DNA from: Gottschalkiaceae bacterium SANA
Lineage (GTDB): Bacteria > Bacillota > Clostridia > Tissierellales > GPF-1
Direction: 5' to 3'
Assembly: GCA_036323355.1 (NCBI GenBank)
Contig: AP028876.1
Location: forward strand, 3,162,001 to 3,226,000
DNA length: 64,000 nt
The position numbers and the translations under genes are program-made. Below are positions 45,149 through 53,598 of the stretch, piece after piece. The stretch's first letter is position 1. The number at the start of each line of letters is the position of its first letter. The notes beneath the pieces are model-generated. The model did no database searches and was not told the DNA's origin. It was given only the letters and a program-made list of their open reading frames with translations.

Positions 45149-45604
45149 TTAAGAAAGCGAAAACCATTTACCTACAATCTCCACCAAGTCATCATCACTT
45201 TTTGCCGCTCTAAATTCATTTACAACCTGCTCATCTTGAAATAGGTCTGCCAATTTTTTCAGTCCCTGTATATGACCAGTCGCATCTTTCAAAGCTAACA
45301 TAAAGATAAGTTCAACCTTAACGATTCCACCTAGTCCCATATGTTCAAATTCAATTGACTTTTCCAAGCGAGTCACACTCACCGCTGGTTCAAGGACATG
45401 TTCAGGGTCAGTATGGGGAATTGCAATGCCAAGCGTTTTAAATTGAAGTCCTGTTGCAAACTTCTCTTCCCGACATACAATCGCTTCTTCAAACGAATCT
45501 TTTACATATCCTGCTTGAACCATCTTACTAGCAAGTGCTCTTAATACGTCCTCCTTGCCTGCTGCGCTAAAGTTATTCATAATCAAGGCTTTTTTTATTT
45601 CCAT
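45149..45604 (-). CDS. PTS EIIA, fructose/galactitol (PTS-EIIA type 2)
   Basis: A 151-residue EIIA with the phosphohistidine in GIAIPHTDPEH (His about 63). It receives phosphate from HPr and is the first gene of the PTS operon, 40 bp downstream of the shared SorC2-type operator. Confidence 0.88.
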   Translation of the reverse strand: MEIKKALIMNNFSAAGKEDVLRALASKMVQAGYVKDSFEEAIVCREEKFATGLQFKTLGIAIPHTDPEHVLEPAVSVTRLEKSIEFEHMGLGGIVKVELIFMLALKDATGHIQGLKKLADLFQDEQVVNEFRAAKSDDDLVEIVGKWFSLS

Positions 45605-45644
45605 ACGATTCCATACCTTCTTTCAGTTTATTTTATTTGTAGAT

Positions 45645-45676
45645 TGAAATTAGTTTCACGCTTGAAATTAATTTCA
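45645..45676. promoter_or_regulatory. SorC2-type operator of the PTS operon
   Basis: Two copies of TGAAATTARTTTCA separated by CGCT, together a 32-bp palindrome. Same length and phase as the element before SorC2. A TATTAT -10-like box lies just upstream on the minus strand, so a bound repressor would block transcription. Confidence 0.7.
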
Positions 45677-45960
45677 TAATATCACAATTCACCTGAATAT
45701 TCTATCTTTTTTTAAATAACTAGCTTTATTTTTTCTTATTCTATAGATCTATTGCAGAAGTTATTTGAAATTTTAATTCCTCTATTACTACACGAAACCC
45801 TTGATATAACAGGAATTCTCCCTTTTTACAGTTCCCTTCTCATGGGAATTATACGCAAATGAAAGTTGAATATCTTACGCTAGCTTTCATCGTCTATCAA
45901 TGTCATAAACGAACGCCTGAATTTTTTCATACTAAACCAATCCGTATTTTTCGCACAAAA

Positions 45961-45988
45961 AAAGCCTATGAAAATTTCATAGGCTTTT
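45961..45988. terminator. Terminator of the pseudopilin gene
   Basis: Perfect inverted repeat AAAGCCTATGAAA / TTTCATAGGCTTT with A and T runs on both sides. Confidence 0.85.
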
Positions 45989-45996
45989 TCTAATTA

Positions 45997-46605
45997 TTAA
46001 TAATACTGGCTCATATCCAAATCAATTTGCTTACTAGAAGCTTCGCCCTCACGATTGATCCAATAAATCATAATATGATGAGTTGATTCATTAAAATAAC
46101 CAACAACCATGCCGGCAGCACCTTCCTTCGCACTAGCCAGACTCAATCCGCCTGCAGGATTTAAAGCCGATGCATTGCTTAGCATCACACCACGATTTTT
46201 AAAGGGATCGTTTTTCACTAAACTGACACTATGCCAGTTGACGATGCCATCCTTGTCTGAGTAGGGATTGGTAAATCCCCAGGTTGTCGTGTTATCAGCA
46301 TCACCACTTCCATTCAATAATTCAATCTCATCTTCAATAATGCCAGACAATGAAGCATCATGCTCTTCAGATGATGTATTCCCATCAGCTTCATTCGCCT
46401 CATAATATCGAGTTGGATTTTTGGTGGCTTGTACATGAACAATTAACTCCTTCAACATTTGACAATTTGCATCCATAGCACGTTCTAAAGCCCGTTCCTG
46501 AATATGCATATATCCCGGCACTGCAATACTCAAAATAATCCCCAAAATCGCTAAAGTCACAATTAGTTCGATCAGGGTGAATCCCTGCTCTTGGTTTTTC
46601 TTCAT
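45997..46605 (-). CDS. Type IV pilin-like (prepilin-type) protein
   Basis: A 202-residue protein with a prepilin peptidase site: MKKNQEQG|FTLIELIVTL, the conserved glutamate at +5 and a hydrophobic helix to about residue 30. The rest is a soluble domain of unknown fold. It could be a major or minor pilin or a pseudopilin of a secretion or DNA-uptake device. No pilus assembly, ATPase or prepilin peptidase gene is in the window, so it stands alone. ATG 46605 follows AGGAGGG; the longer frame to 46710 overlaps the preceding gene. Confidence 0.82.
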   Translation of the reverse strand: MKKNQEQGFTLIELIVTLAILGIILSIAVPGYMHIQERALERAMDANCQMLKELIVHVQATKNPTRYYEANEADGNTSSEEHDASLSGIIEDEIELLNGSGDADNTTTWGFTNPYSDKDGIVNWHSVSLVKNDPFKNRGVMLSNASALNPAGGLSLASAKEGAAGMVVGYFNESTHHIMIYWINREGEASSKQIDLDMSQYY

Positions 46606-46681
46606 TAGAAACACCCTCCTTTTTATAGAAAAGTTTATCATACTTCCTCTACAAAAAGAGTGGTATGTAAGAAAATGTAAA

Positions 46682-48238
46682 CTATAAGCGCACGCATTTT
46701 CCCTCTTCAATAACCGTTTCTACCTTTCCTTGAGCAAAAGAAAATCCCTTTAAGGCTGGAGCATCCAAGATCCCTTGCTTTATCGCTTCCACCAGGGTAT
46801 TTGGCTCATGGAGCGGCCCTATAGCTCGGATCTTCCTAAAAATTTTCTCACCTTGATCCAAGAGTTCCTCTACTCGTTCCTTCACTTCAGGATCACACAT
46901 GGGATCTGGCAGACCCCGATTTGCCAACAGAACAGCTTGGTCCACCATTAAAACCGATTCTAAAATTTCATCTGCCCTTGCACGGCGTTTTGCTTCGCAA
47001 AAGGCAACAACATGTACAATGTCCGGTTTAAGCGCCATTCCATAACTCATCTGAAAAATAAGATTACCCTTTGCTAAATTCTCATCGGCAGGACAAGATA
47101 AAAGACCTGTACGAATCATTCGATAAATACGAAAGTTTTTATCTTCTAGGCTTTCAATCCACATCATTTTGGCTATTTGTTTGGCCAAGTCCATTTTTGG
47201 AGATAATTTTGGTGGGGTCATCAGCATCATCTGCTGTACATATTCCTTTACCCCCATCTGCTTTGCCAAAAAAGCCCCCATATAAGCGGTCACAATCTCT
47301 GTTACATCATCGCAATAACGCAGTGCCCATTGATGAGACTCATTGGTTTCCACAGGAACACCAAGACTAACAGCTTTTTGAATCGCACGCAGATTCTCTT
47401 CAATGGCCTCTTCCAAAGGACGCTCGCTTCGCCGATCTAGGTCCGAATACCAAGTAATTGGAATGGCAGACCATGCATTGTTTAAGATTCGATGGTGAAG
47501 TTCAACAAAACGATCCAATTGATTGGTACCCGCATAGCTGCGCACCAAAGGGAAGTTTCCTCGTCTGGTCGCTTGAAACAAGCGCTTCCAGTCATCTTCC
47601 GTGCGGATGGGGGCCCCGCCGGCTCCATCCTGGGCGCGATCCATTTTCTCCGGTTCAAAATAATACTGCTGGCAATTTTGATCCGGTGCCAAGGAAATGA
47701 TATCCAGTAACTCGCTTTCCGCAAGCTTTTCTACCTCAATGATTGTTTCTTCCAAACTATCAAGGCCAATGTGATGGCGAATCAAGGGATAGGGCGATTT
47801 CCAATCCACCCGTTCTCTCAATGATTGGGGATGTTGCAATTCATGAATCTCCTCTTTCGAAGCCCGTAGGTACATCCGTGTTTTAATTTCGTTTTCCGAC
47901 CCATCAAAGATTTCCTCAAATAAATCGAGCTCCCTGGCCACTTGACAGGTTTCTTGTGTACCGCCGAAGACGAAACGACGGTTCTTCCGCAATTCTCTCT
48001 CCTCTAGGTCAAAGAGGAACTGCCTTAAAATCTGAAAAGCACCTTCCCGATTTAACCGATAACTAATAGCAATTAAATCCGGATTTTCTTTTTCAACCGT
48101 ATCCAACATAACTGCAATCGGAATTGCACTACCTAAATTGACAACTTCGTATCCCTCTTCCCGCGCAAGCATGGAGAAGCAATGAATACCCGCCGCATGC
48201 ACATCTTCGCCCAATGCGCCAATTACAATCTTTTTCAT
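46682..48238 (-). CDS. Fused cobalamin-binding/glutamate-mutase-like protein
   Basis: A 518-residue protein. Residues 1-130 form a B12-binding Rossmann domain with the DxHxxG motif (D12, H14, G17 in LGEDVHAAG) that places a histidine under cobalt, plus NLGSAIPIAVML. The remainder looks like a shortened methylaspartate mutase E-type barrel (RSYAGTNQLDRF, TPPKLSPKMDLAKQ). Such enzymes rearrange carbon skeletons by radical chemistry. The reaction and substrate are unknown. It lies 10 bp after an opine-dehydrogenase-like gene in the same operon. ATG after AGGAGGG. Confidence 0.75.
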   Translation of the reverse strand: MKKIVIGALGEDVHAAGIHCFSMLAREEGYEVVNLGSAIPIAVMLDTVEKENPDLIAISYRLNREGAFQILRQFLFDLEERELRKNRRFVFGGTQETCQVARELDLFEEIFDGSENEIKTRMYLRASKEEIHELQHPQSLRERVDWKSPYPLIRHHIGLDSLEETIIEVEKLAESELLDIISLAPDQNCQQYYFEPEKMDRAQDGAGGAPIRTEDDWKRLFQATRRGNFPLVRSYAGTNQLDRFVELHHRILNNAWSAIPITWYSDLDRRSERPLEEAIEENLRAIQKAVSLGVPVETNESHQWALRYCDDVTEIVTAYMGAFLAKQMGVKEYVQQMMLMTPPKLSPKMDLAKQIAKMMWIESLEDKNFRIYRMIRTGLLSCPADENLAKGNLIFQMSYGMALKPDIVHVVAFCEAKRRARADEILESVLMVDQAVLLANRGLPDPMCDPEVKERVEELLDQGEKIFRKIRAIGPLHEPNTLVEAIKQGILDAPALKGFSFAQGKVETVIEEGKCVRL

Positions 48239-48248
48239 TCCATCCCTC

Positions 48249-49313
48249 CTATCGATACTGCTCTAGATCCTTGACCGTGATCCCAAACTTTTCTAGGGTT
48301 CGGCCCGATGCCCGAAAATCCTGATCCATAACGGCACCCGCCAAATTAATAATCAATCCGATATGGGTCATGGGCAATCCAAACTGATGCCCTAGGCTTT
48401 CAATGGGTACCAAGCCACAAGGCACATCCTCCAAGAGATAACGTGTTTTTAGGGTTTTTGGCGCAATGATATTTCGATACACCTCATTAGATTGCACACA
48501 CTCATAGAGATTCTTTCCCGACAAGCCATAGGTCTTTCTCATCCATTCATCGACAGGCTCAATGGGAATGCGCATTTGCTCAGCCAATTCAAGCACCTCT
48601 AGGTTCATCTTTTCTATGTAAGCCGCCACACTGGGGGTAATTCCTTCGTTGTAATAACGAAAACTGGTGGTTTCTGACTCCACACGTCCCAGATTAAAAA
48701 GCATAGGTGCACAGTGAAGCAGCATGCCGACATTTCCTAATGAGGTATAGAGCATATTTTTCACCGGGATAAAGATCTCTGCCAGTAAAGCCGGCAAAGC
48801 CAATTTTGCTTCCGCTAAACGTTCCGGATGAAGCGCAGAAAATCGAACTTCCTGCTTAATCCCGTGAATCTGCACTTCGTTATTCATTACCTTTCTAGCC
48901 GCATAGAGATTGGTAATGGCTTCTAGAATAACCGGCAACTCGGTTACGCCCATTCTCAACAGGGTCCGCTCAAACTCTAGGGCACCAAAGGTACGCCCGG
49001 GATGCAAGATGATCCGCTGATCTGGTTTTATCAACGGAGCCAAGCGTTTTGCGATATCGCCGTGAGCCGTCGCAGGCGTTGTCACCATAATCCATTGACA
49101 AGCCTCTATCGCAGCTCCTAGATCCGGTGTTATACAATGCAAAGCAACTTCCCCTCTCACTTCTCCTGTCATCTTCACCCGCTTGTCTTTCATCAGTTCC
49201 TGAATATTCTTCTTACTACGATTCCACAAGCACACTTCTTCTCCCAGCAACGTGAGGTGAGCGGCCATGGCAAGCCCAGAGTTTCCGGCACCCAGTACTG
49301 CAATTCGTTTCAT
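48249..49313 (-). CDS. NAD/NADP octopine/nopaline dehydrogenase family protein
   Basis: A 354-residue dehydrogenase: N-terminal Rossmann domain with VLGAGNSGLAMAAHL (about 5-19) and VTTPATAHGDIA, and a C-terminal helical opine-dehydrogenase domain with the histidine-containing CAPMLFNLGRVE segment. Family members join an amino acid to a 2-oxoacid reductively or run the reverse reaction. Cotranscription with a B12 mutase-like gene suggests an amino-acid-derived substrate. ATG 49313 (KRIAVLGAG start); the 18-residue upstream extension is unlikely. Confidence 0.78.
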   Translation of the reverse strand: MKRIAVLGAGNSGLAMAAHLTLLGEEVCLWNRSKKNIQELMKDKRVKMTGEVRGEVALHCITPDLGAAIEACQWIMVTTPATAHGDIAKRLAPLIKPDQRIILHPGRTFGALEFERTLLRMGVTELPVILEAITNLYAARKVMNNEVQIHGIKQEVRFSALHPERLAEAKLALPALLAEIFIPVKNMLYTSLGNVGMLLHCAPMLFNLGRVESETTSFRYYNEGITPSVAAYIEKMNLEVLELAEQMRIPIEPVDEWMRKTYGLSGKNLYECVQSNEVYRNIIAPKTLKTRYLLEDVPCGLVPIESLGHQFGLPMTHIGLIINLAGAVMDQDFRASGRTLEKFGITVKDLEQYR

Positions 49314-49428
49314 CTTACTCTCCTTGTTTTTTATGGTTCCCATCGTTATTTGATCCTGTCCCCCCACTTAAACCACTTGCCTTCTCCTTATTATCTTTTT
49401 ACCCGATTTTCTTATTTTTTACTCGTTA

Positions 49429-49439
49429 TGACACATGTC
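49429..49439. promoter_or_regulatory. Crp/Fnr-type site upstream of the YdcZ pair
   Basis: TGACACATGTC, whose left edge matches the site before the Crp/Fnr gene at 57350. Its distance to the ATG (48 bp) and to a TATACT -10 box (about 32 bp between centres) places it near -41, the position of a class II activator. Confidence 0.5.
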
Positions 49440-49487
49440 CTATTTATTTTCTTAACAATCTCCTATACTAAGAACAGGAGGAAATCC

Positions 49488-49925
49488 ATGGAAAGAAAAC
49501 TTGCTATACCCTTTATCCTTTTCAGTGGTATGATCATCAGTCTAGCGAATGTAATGAGCGGAGTCCTCACTGCTAAAACCGGTCTATTGGCCGTTTCATT
49601 TTGGGTTCATTTAACCGGCACCATCCTTGCTCTTTTCTTCTATCTGAAAGATCGCAGAAAAGCATTGGTCTGGCTGCATGTCTTAAAGACTAATCCCAGC
49701 GCTTATTTAGGCGGATTATTCGGCGTGTTCGCCACGGTAATGATTGCCTATTCCGTGATGGAAATCGGCGCTTTTGTTTTAACCCTTCTTTTGATCGCCA
49801 CACAATTAATCCTTTCAATCGTTGTGGATCATTTTGGGCTTTTTGGCTTTGCACGCAATCCACTCACCAAAGAGAAAGCAATCTCTATTTGTATGATTTT
49901 AGGCGGGGTGGTGATGTTGTCATGA
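49488..49925 (+). CDS. DMT-superfamily YdcZ-type transporter subunit 1
   Basis: A 145-residue membrane protein with about five hydrophobic segments, of the YdcZ (DUF606) DMT group. Such half-size proteins work in pairs. The transported compound is unknown. ATG follows AGGAGG, and the stop overlaps the next start (ATGA), so the two halves are made together. The longer frame from 49137 overlaps the divergent gene and is not credible. Confidence 0.82.
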   Translation: MERKLAIPFILFSGMIISLANVMSGVLTAKTGLLAVSFWVHLTGTILALFFYLKDRRKALVWLHVLKTNPSAYLGGLFGVFATVMIAYSVMEIGAFVLTLLLIATQLILSIVVDHFGLFGFARNPLTKEKAISICMILGGVVMLS

Positions 49926-50365
49926 TCTTAGGCATTTCACTTGCCATGACCGCCGGTATTCTTTTATTCGGCGCACGCATTGTCAATTATCGGCTTGGTC
50001 ACTCCTTGGGTATCGCCGGGGGAAGCTTTGCCAATCATTGGATCGGCACCGTAATCAGTGCTCTTATTTTGATCGTCTTGCAGATTCCTTTTATCGCTTC
50101 ATCAGAACCCGTTGCTTGGTACGCTTGGTTGGGCGGCCCCATCGGAGCAGCCTTTGTTATGATCAGCAACTTGACCATGGGTTCTGTCTCCGTTATGATC
50201 TCTACCACCCTGATTTTTATCGGTCAGGTTGGAATGGGTATTCTCTTGGACTACACCATAACTAACCATTCAATTGCACCTAAGCAATTGCTGGGTGCCG
50301 CTCTAATTTTCGCGGGTATCCTATGGAACCAACGAGCGAATCGCAAACCAGAAAAATCATCCTGA
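49922..50365 (+). CDS. DMT-superfamily YdcZ-type transporter subunit 2
   Basis: A 147-residue membrane protein with about five hydrophobic segments, second half of the YdcZ pair. The C-terminal KQLLGAALIFAGILW is the last helix and also recurs, degraded, at 54949-55041. Coupled to subunit 1 by ATGA. Confidence 0.82.
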   Translation: MILGISLAMTAGILLFGARIVNYRLGHSLGIAGGSFANHWIGTVISALILIVLQIPFIASSEPVAWYAWLGGPIGAAFVMISNLTMGSVSVMISTTLIFIGQVGMGILLDYTITNHSIAPKQLLGAALIFAGILWNQRANRKPEKSS

Positions 50366-50425
50366 ATAATTAAGCTACCACATAACTTTCACCACCTAGC
50401 AAATGTATATGCCCGGCACAATACA

Positions 50426-50463
50426 GAAACGGCAATTCATCATTCAAGATGAATTGCCGTTTC
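50426..50463. terminator. Bidirectional terminator
   Basis: Perfect 16-bp inverted repeat (GAAACGGCAATTCATC / GATGAATTGCCGTTTC) between the convergent YdcZ and transketolase genes. Confidence 0.85.
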
Positions 50464-50486
50464 CTATTAAGAACTATTTTGATTCA

Positions 50487-51476
50487 CTATACCGCAGAAT
50501 AATCTACAAATCTAATTTCTTCCAAATCCGTTTCTGACACACCGTAAGTATCACTCGTTAATTCTTCAACAGCGCGAATCAAAGCAATTGCATCTAATCC
50601 ATATTTTCCCATCAAATACATCTTTGAAGCACCATGAGTATAAGTATCGTCAATGCCTACTTTAATCAATTTTTTGTTCAAACCATTCTCCGCAATCACA
50701 TCTGCAACAGCCGAACCCAACCCTCCAATTTTCACATGATTTTCCATTGTAATGGTGCCATATTTCGATTTCTTGATCGATTCGATCACCAACGGATCAG
50801 TAAATGGTTTCAATGTGGAAATATGAACATGTTGAATCGAAAGACCGTATTTTCCCAAAACCGCAGTTGCACGCATCGCCTCTTCTGTACAAATGCTTGA
50901 TGAAAATATAGTAACATCAGTACCTTCCCGCAACACGCGGCCTCTGTTGAATTCCATCGGTTGATCCTTAGGAAACAGGCGCGGCACATCTTTACGCAGC
51001 ATTCGAATAAATACCGGTCCATTCACTTCTTCAGTCAGTTTTAGCACCGACTCAATTTCCGTTGCATCGCCAATGTCAAAAATGGTCATATTTGGAACAT
51101 TTCTTAAAACGGCCACATCATTAATTGCCTGATGCGTCGTCCCCCCTGGTGTCATAATTCCAGGGAGAAAGGCCACAAAGGTAACCGGTAAATTTGGATA
51201 TGCTACCGACATTTCCAACTGGTCCAATACCCTACGATATAAAAATACACCAAATGTATGTAAAAAAGGCCGATATCCCTCTCTAGCTAGGCCTGCCGCC
51301 CAGCTCACCATATTTTGCTCAGCGATTCCCATAGAAAAATACCGTTCTGGATATATTTGGGAAAACGCCTTGATTTCACAAGAACTTCCTAAATCAGCCG
51401 ATAACACAATCGCTTCTTCATGGTCTTTTGCCCATTGAATTATACTTTTCGAATGTGTATTTGTTTCGATCACCAT
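50487..51476 (-). CDS. Transketolase, C-terminal subunit
   Basis: A 329-residue transketolase fragment: pyrimidine-binding domain (EEAIVLSADLGSS, then YFSMGIAEQNMVSWAAGLAREG with the catalytic glutamate) and C-terminal domain (GRVLREGTDVTIFSS). With the N-terminal subunit it forms a split transketolase that moves two-carbon units between sugar phosphates, or a related ThDP ketolase. It is the last gene of the cluster. RBS AGAGGA before ATG. Confidence 0.88.
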   Translation of the reverse strand: MVIETNTHSKSIIQWAKDHEEAIVLSADLGSSCEIKAFSQIYPERYFSMGIAEQNMVSWAAGLAREGYRPFLHTFGVFLYRRVLDQLEMSVAYPNLPVTFVAFLPGIMTPGGTTHQAINDVAVLRNVPNMTIFDIGDATEIESVLKLTEEVNGPVFIRMLRKDVPRLFPKDQPMEFNRGRVLREGTDVTIFSSSICTEEAMRATAVLGKYGLSIQHVHISTLKPFTDPLVIESIKKSKYGTITMENHVKIGGLGSAVADVIAENGLNKKLIKVGIDDTYTHGASKMYLMGKYGLDAIALIRAVEELTSDTYGVSETDLEEIRFVDYSAV

Positions 51477-51494
51477 TTTTCATCCTCTCTTCCT

Positions 51495-52400
51495 TTACAT
51501 TTGTTCATAATATTCTTTAAAATCCTGCATTTCATCCTCTTTAATCCTGACAAAATGTAAAAATGGTTTCCGCTTTTCTAAAAGTGGAATCCCGTGAGCT
51601 GCATTCGTCATGCACAGAACAACTAAAGGTCCCTCTTTATGCTCCTTTTGACTGGCGGCTCTAATCGCACAAACATCATGTCCATCTATCGAAATGACTT
51701 TGCTTCCAAATGCGGTCAATCGTTCTTCTAACGGCTCCATATTCATTACATCATTCGTATAGCCTTCTACTTGCTGGCCGTTCACATCGATATAGATTAC
51801 TAAATTATTCAATTTATAAAACGAAGCTGCCTGTAACGCTTCCCAAACCTGACCTTCTTGTAACTCTCCATCTGACAGATATAAATAAACCTTACCAGTG
51901 TGTCCTTTTAGTTTTCGTGCATGTGCAGTTCCACAGGCGATGCTAATCGTCTGTCCCAATGAGCCCGCGGTGCATTCAAACCCAGGAGAATGCTCTGCAC
52001 CAATCATTTCCATGTTCCATCCATCAACATTGAATTTCTCAATTGCACCATACCCGATTCGTCCACATTCCGCCAATGCACAATAGAGAACAGAGGCATA
52101 ATGCGCTGGTGAAACAAAAAAGCGATCCGCTTCTTCCGTTTGTTCTCCATGATAAAGAGAACCTTTTGGATAATCCATATTGCTTTTTGAAGGAACCCCT
52201 GGAAATGGCTGCGCTTCCATGGATCCCAAACTTGGCTTTAAATGTAAGATATCCATATAAAGGGTTGCCAATGTTTCCGCCGACGAACATGCTTGTCCTA
52301 AATAACAACCGTTTCTTTCCATTGCAAGCTTCAAAATACTTTTTCTTATCCGATTTGCTGCTTTTTCAATGTCCTCTACCTTGTGCCTTTTTTCATTCAT
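51495..52400 (-). CDS. Transketolase, N-terminal subunit
   Basis: A 301-residue ThDP diphosphate-binding half with GSLGQTISIACGTAHA (about 147) and YLYLSDGELQEGQVWEAL (about 172-189), the GDGxxxEG-type metal motif (here SDGELQEG). An internal SNMDYPKGSLYHGE insertion is unusual. Split transketolases are common next to sugar operons in Clostridia. The upstream region carries motifs shared with the dehydrogenase gene at 53599. Confidence 0.88.
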   Translation of the reverse strand: MNEKRHKVEDIEKAANRIRKSILKLAMERNGCYLGQACSSAETLATLYMDILHLKPSLGSMEAQPFPGVPSKSNMDYPKGSLYHGEQTEEADRFFVSPAHYASVLYCALAECGRIGYGAIEKFNVDGWNMEMIGAEHSPGFECTAGSLGQTISIACGTAHARKLKGHTGKVYLYLSDGELQEGQVWEALQAASFYKLNNLVIYIDVNGQQVEGYTNDVMNMEPLEERLTAFGSKVISIDGHDVCAIRAASQKEHKEGPLVVLCMTNAAHGIPLLEKRKPFLHFVRIKEDEMQDFKEYYEQM

Positions 52401-52426
52401 TTAATACTCCCTTCAAATGATCCGAG

Positions 52427-52457
52427 TTGAACATATTCTCTTTCGCGTGAACAATTG
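52427..52457. promoter_or_regulatory. Repeated TGAACA motifs upstream of split transketolase
   Basis: TTGAACATAT and GTGAACAATTG, two direct TGAACA repeats 21 bp apart (two helical turns). Both decamers recur upstream of the dehydrogenase gene at 53599 (54678 in inverse orientation, 54761), so SorC3 is the likely binder. Confidence 0.5.
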
Positions 52458-52543
52458 GTAACTCAATTATTCCAAATTGGGTGTTGTTTGTCAACTTTTT
52501 TCGCAATTTCCATCCGTATCAAAAACTTTACAACATAAGAAAA

Positions 52544-52565
52544 GACCCTTGGTTTCCCAAGAGTC
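52544..52565 (-). terminator. Terminator of the SorC3 gene
   Basis: GACCCTTGG / CCAAGAGTC stem with an A-rich left flank giving a U tail on the minus strand. Confidence 0.7.
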
Positions 52566-52578
52566 CTTCCGTTAATTG

Positions 52579-53517
52579 TTATATTAATACCATTAATTTT
52601 TCCGCCAACGCTTCATCTATAATCAACGTATTGATGTATCCTGCACGAATCGCAGCCAGTACAGACTCGGCCTTGTAAGCCGAAGCTGCAATACCAATTG
52701 ACCACTTTGGATGCTTAAGTGAATCCAAAGGTGCTGAAACCACATATTTATTCGCGAGCTGCACCTCAACACCATCCCTGTCAAAAAATCGAGCAAGCAA
52801 ATGACCCACCGCACCCAACGACAAGAGTTCTTGTCGCTCCTCTTCCGTTAAATAACCGGTGACCGATAATGTCGACTTTTCATTCATCAATGACCCAATT
52901 CCCATAATGGCCACATCAACTTCACTCGCTTCTTTCAACGTATTCGCAATCTGACTTTCCTGTAGCAAATACTGGTGAACTTCCTTTTTTTTCACATAAA
53001 CCGGTGCATAAATATTAGAAGATGTCCCATGCAATTTTTTCGATATTTTCATGGCCAACTCAAGTCCATTATAAATTGAATTCCCAGTCCCCATACAGCC
53101 AACCATCTGGACTACATTGATATTATTTAGTTCTTGTTCTTCCAAAATATCCGTAAGATAAGCCAGCTGTGGTCCCCAGGATATACCTAAAGTGTAATGG
53201 CTCTCCATAATGGAAAGTAAGAATTGCGATGCAACGAAGGAACACTTTTTAATAGCCATTTCATGATCAAAAATACCTGCCACAACCATCACATCTCGCA
53301 GATTTAATTTTCCCCGAATCTGGCTTGAAAGTTGAGGATTCTTCCGAACTGGGCTGTGAACCACGATCTCAACTACCCCATTCGCCTTCCCTTCTTCAAG
53401 AAGCCTAGAAACTGTTGGTCTTGAAATATCCATAATCTTAGCAATTTGATTTTGATTGAGTGCCTCTTCATAATATAATTCTGCCGCTCTAACCACCATT
53501 TGTCTTCGAATATCCAT
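52579..53517 (-). CDS. SorC/DeoR-type sugar-binding transcriptional regulator (SorC3)
   Basis: A 312-residue SorC-family regulator: HTH (about 16-42; LNQNQIAKIMDISRPTVSRLL) and effector domain with QMVGCMGTGNS and IGIAASAYKAESVLAAI. It is more distant from SorC1 and SorC2 than those are from each other. It lies between the zinc dehydrogenase and the split transketolase and probably controls both, given the shared motifs upstream of each. ATG preceded by GAGAGG. Confidence 0.87.
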   Translation of the reverse strand: MDIRRQMVVRAAELYYEEALNQNQIAKIMDISRPTVSRLLEEGKANGVVEIVVHSPVRKNPQLSSQIRGKLNLRDVMVVAGIFDHEMAIKKCSFVASQFLLSIMESHYTLGISWGPQLAYLTDILEEQELNNINVVQMVGCMGTGNSIYNGLELAMKISKKLHGTSSNIYAPVYVKKKEVHQYLLQESQIANTLKEASEVDVAIMGIGSLMNEKSTLSVTGYLTEEERQELLSLGAVGHLLARFFDRDGVEVQLANKYVVSAPLDSLKHPKWSIGIAASAYKAESVLAAIRAGYINTLIIDEALAEKLMVLI

Positions 53518-53598
53518 TTTATCAGCGCCTCTCTATGATGTTTGTATCTCCGCCATTATTATACCATATGGTTTCGTCCTCTCTTGAAGTGAAATCTG

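Larger units (their letters stand above)
45605..45996. other. Intergenic region upstream of the PTS operon
   Basis: Holds the 32-bp operator near the EIIA start and the terminator of the pseudopilin gene at the far end. The AT-rich middle shows nothing I recognise. Confidence 0.5.

Noticed and set aside
49137-49487. Long N-terminal extension of the first YdcZ subunit
   Set aside because: It is antisense to the opine dehydrogenase gene and lacks hydrophobic helices; the ATG at 49488 has an AGGAGG site.
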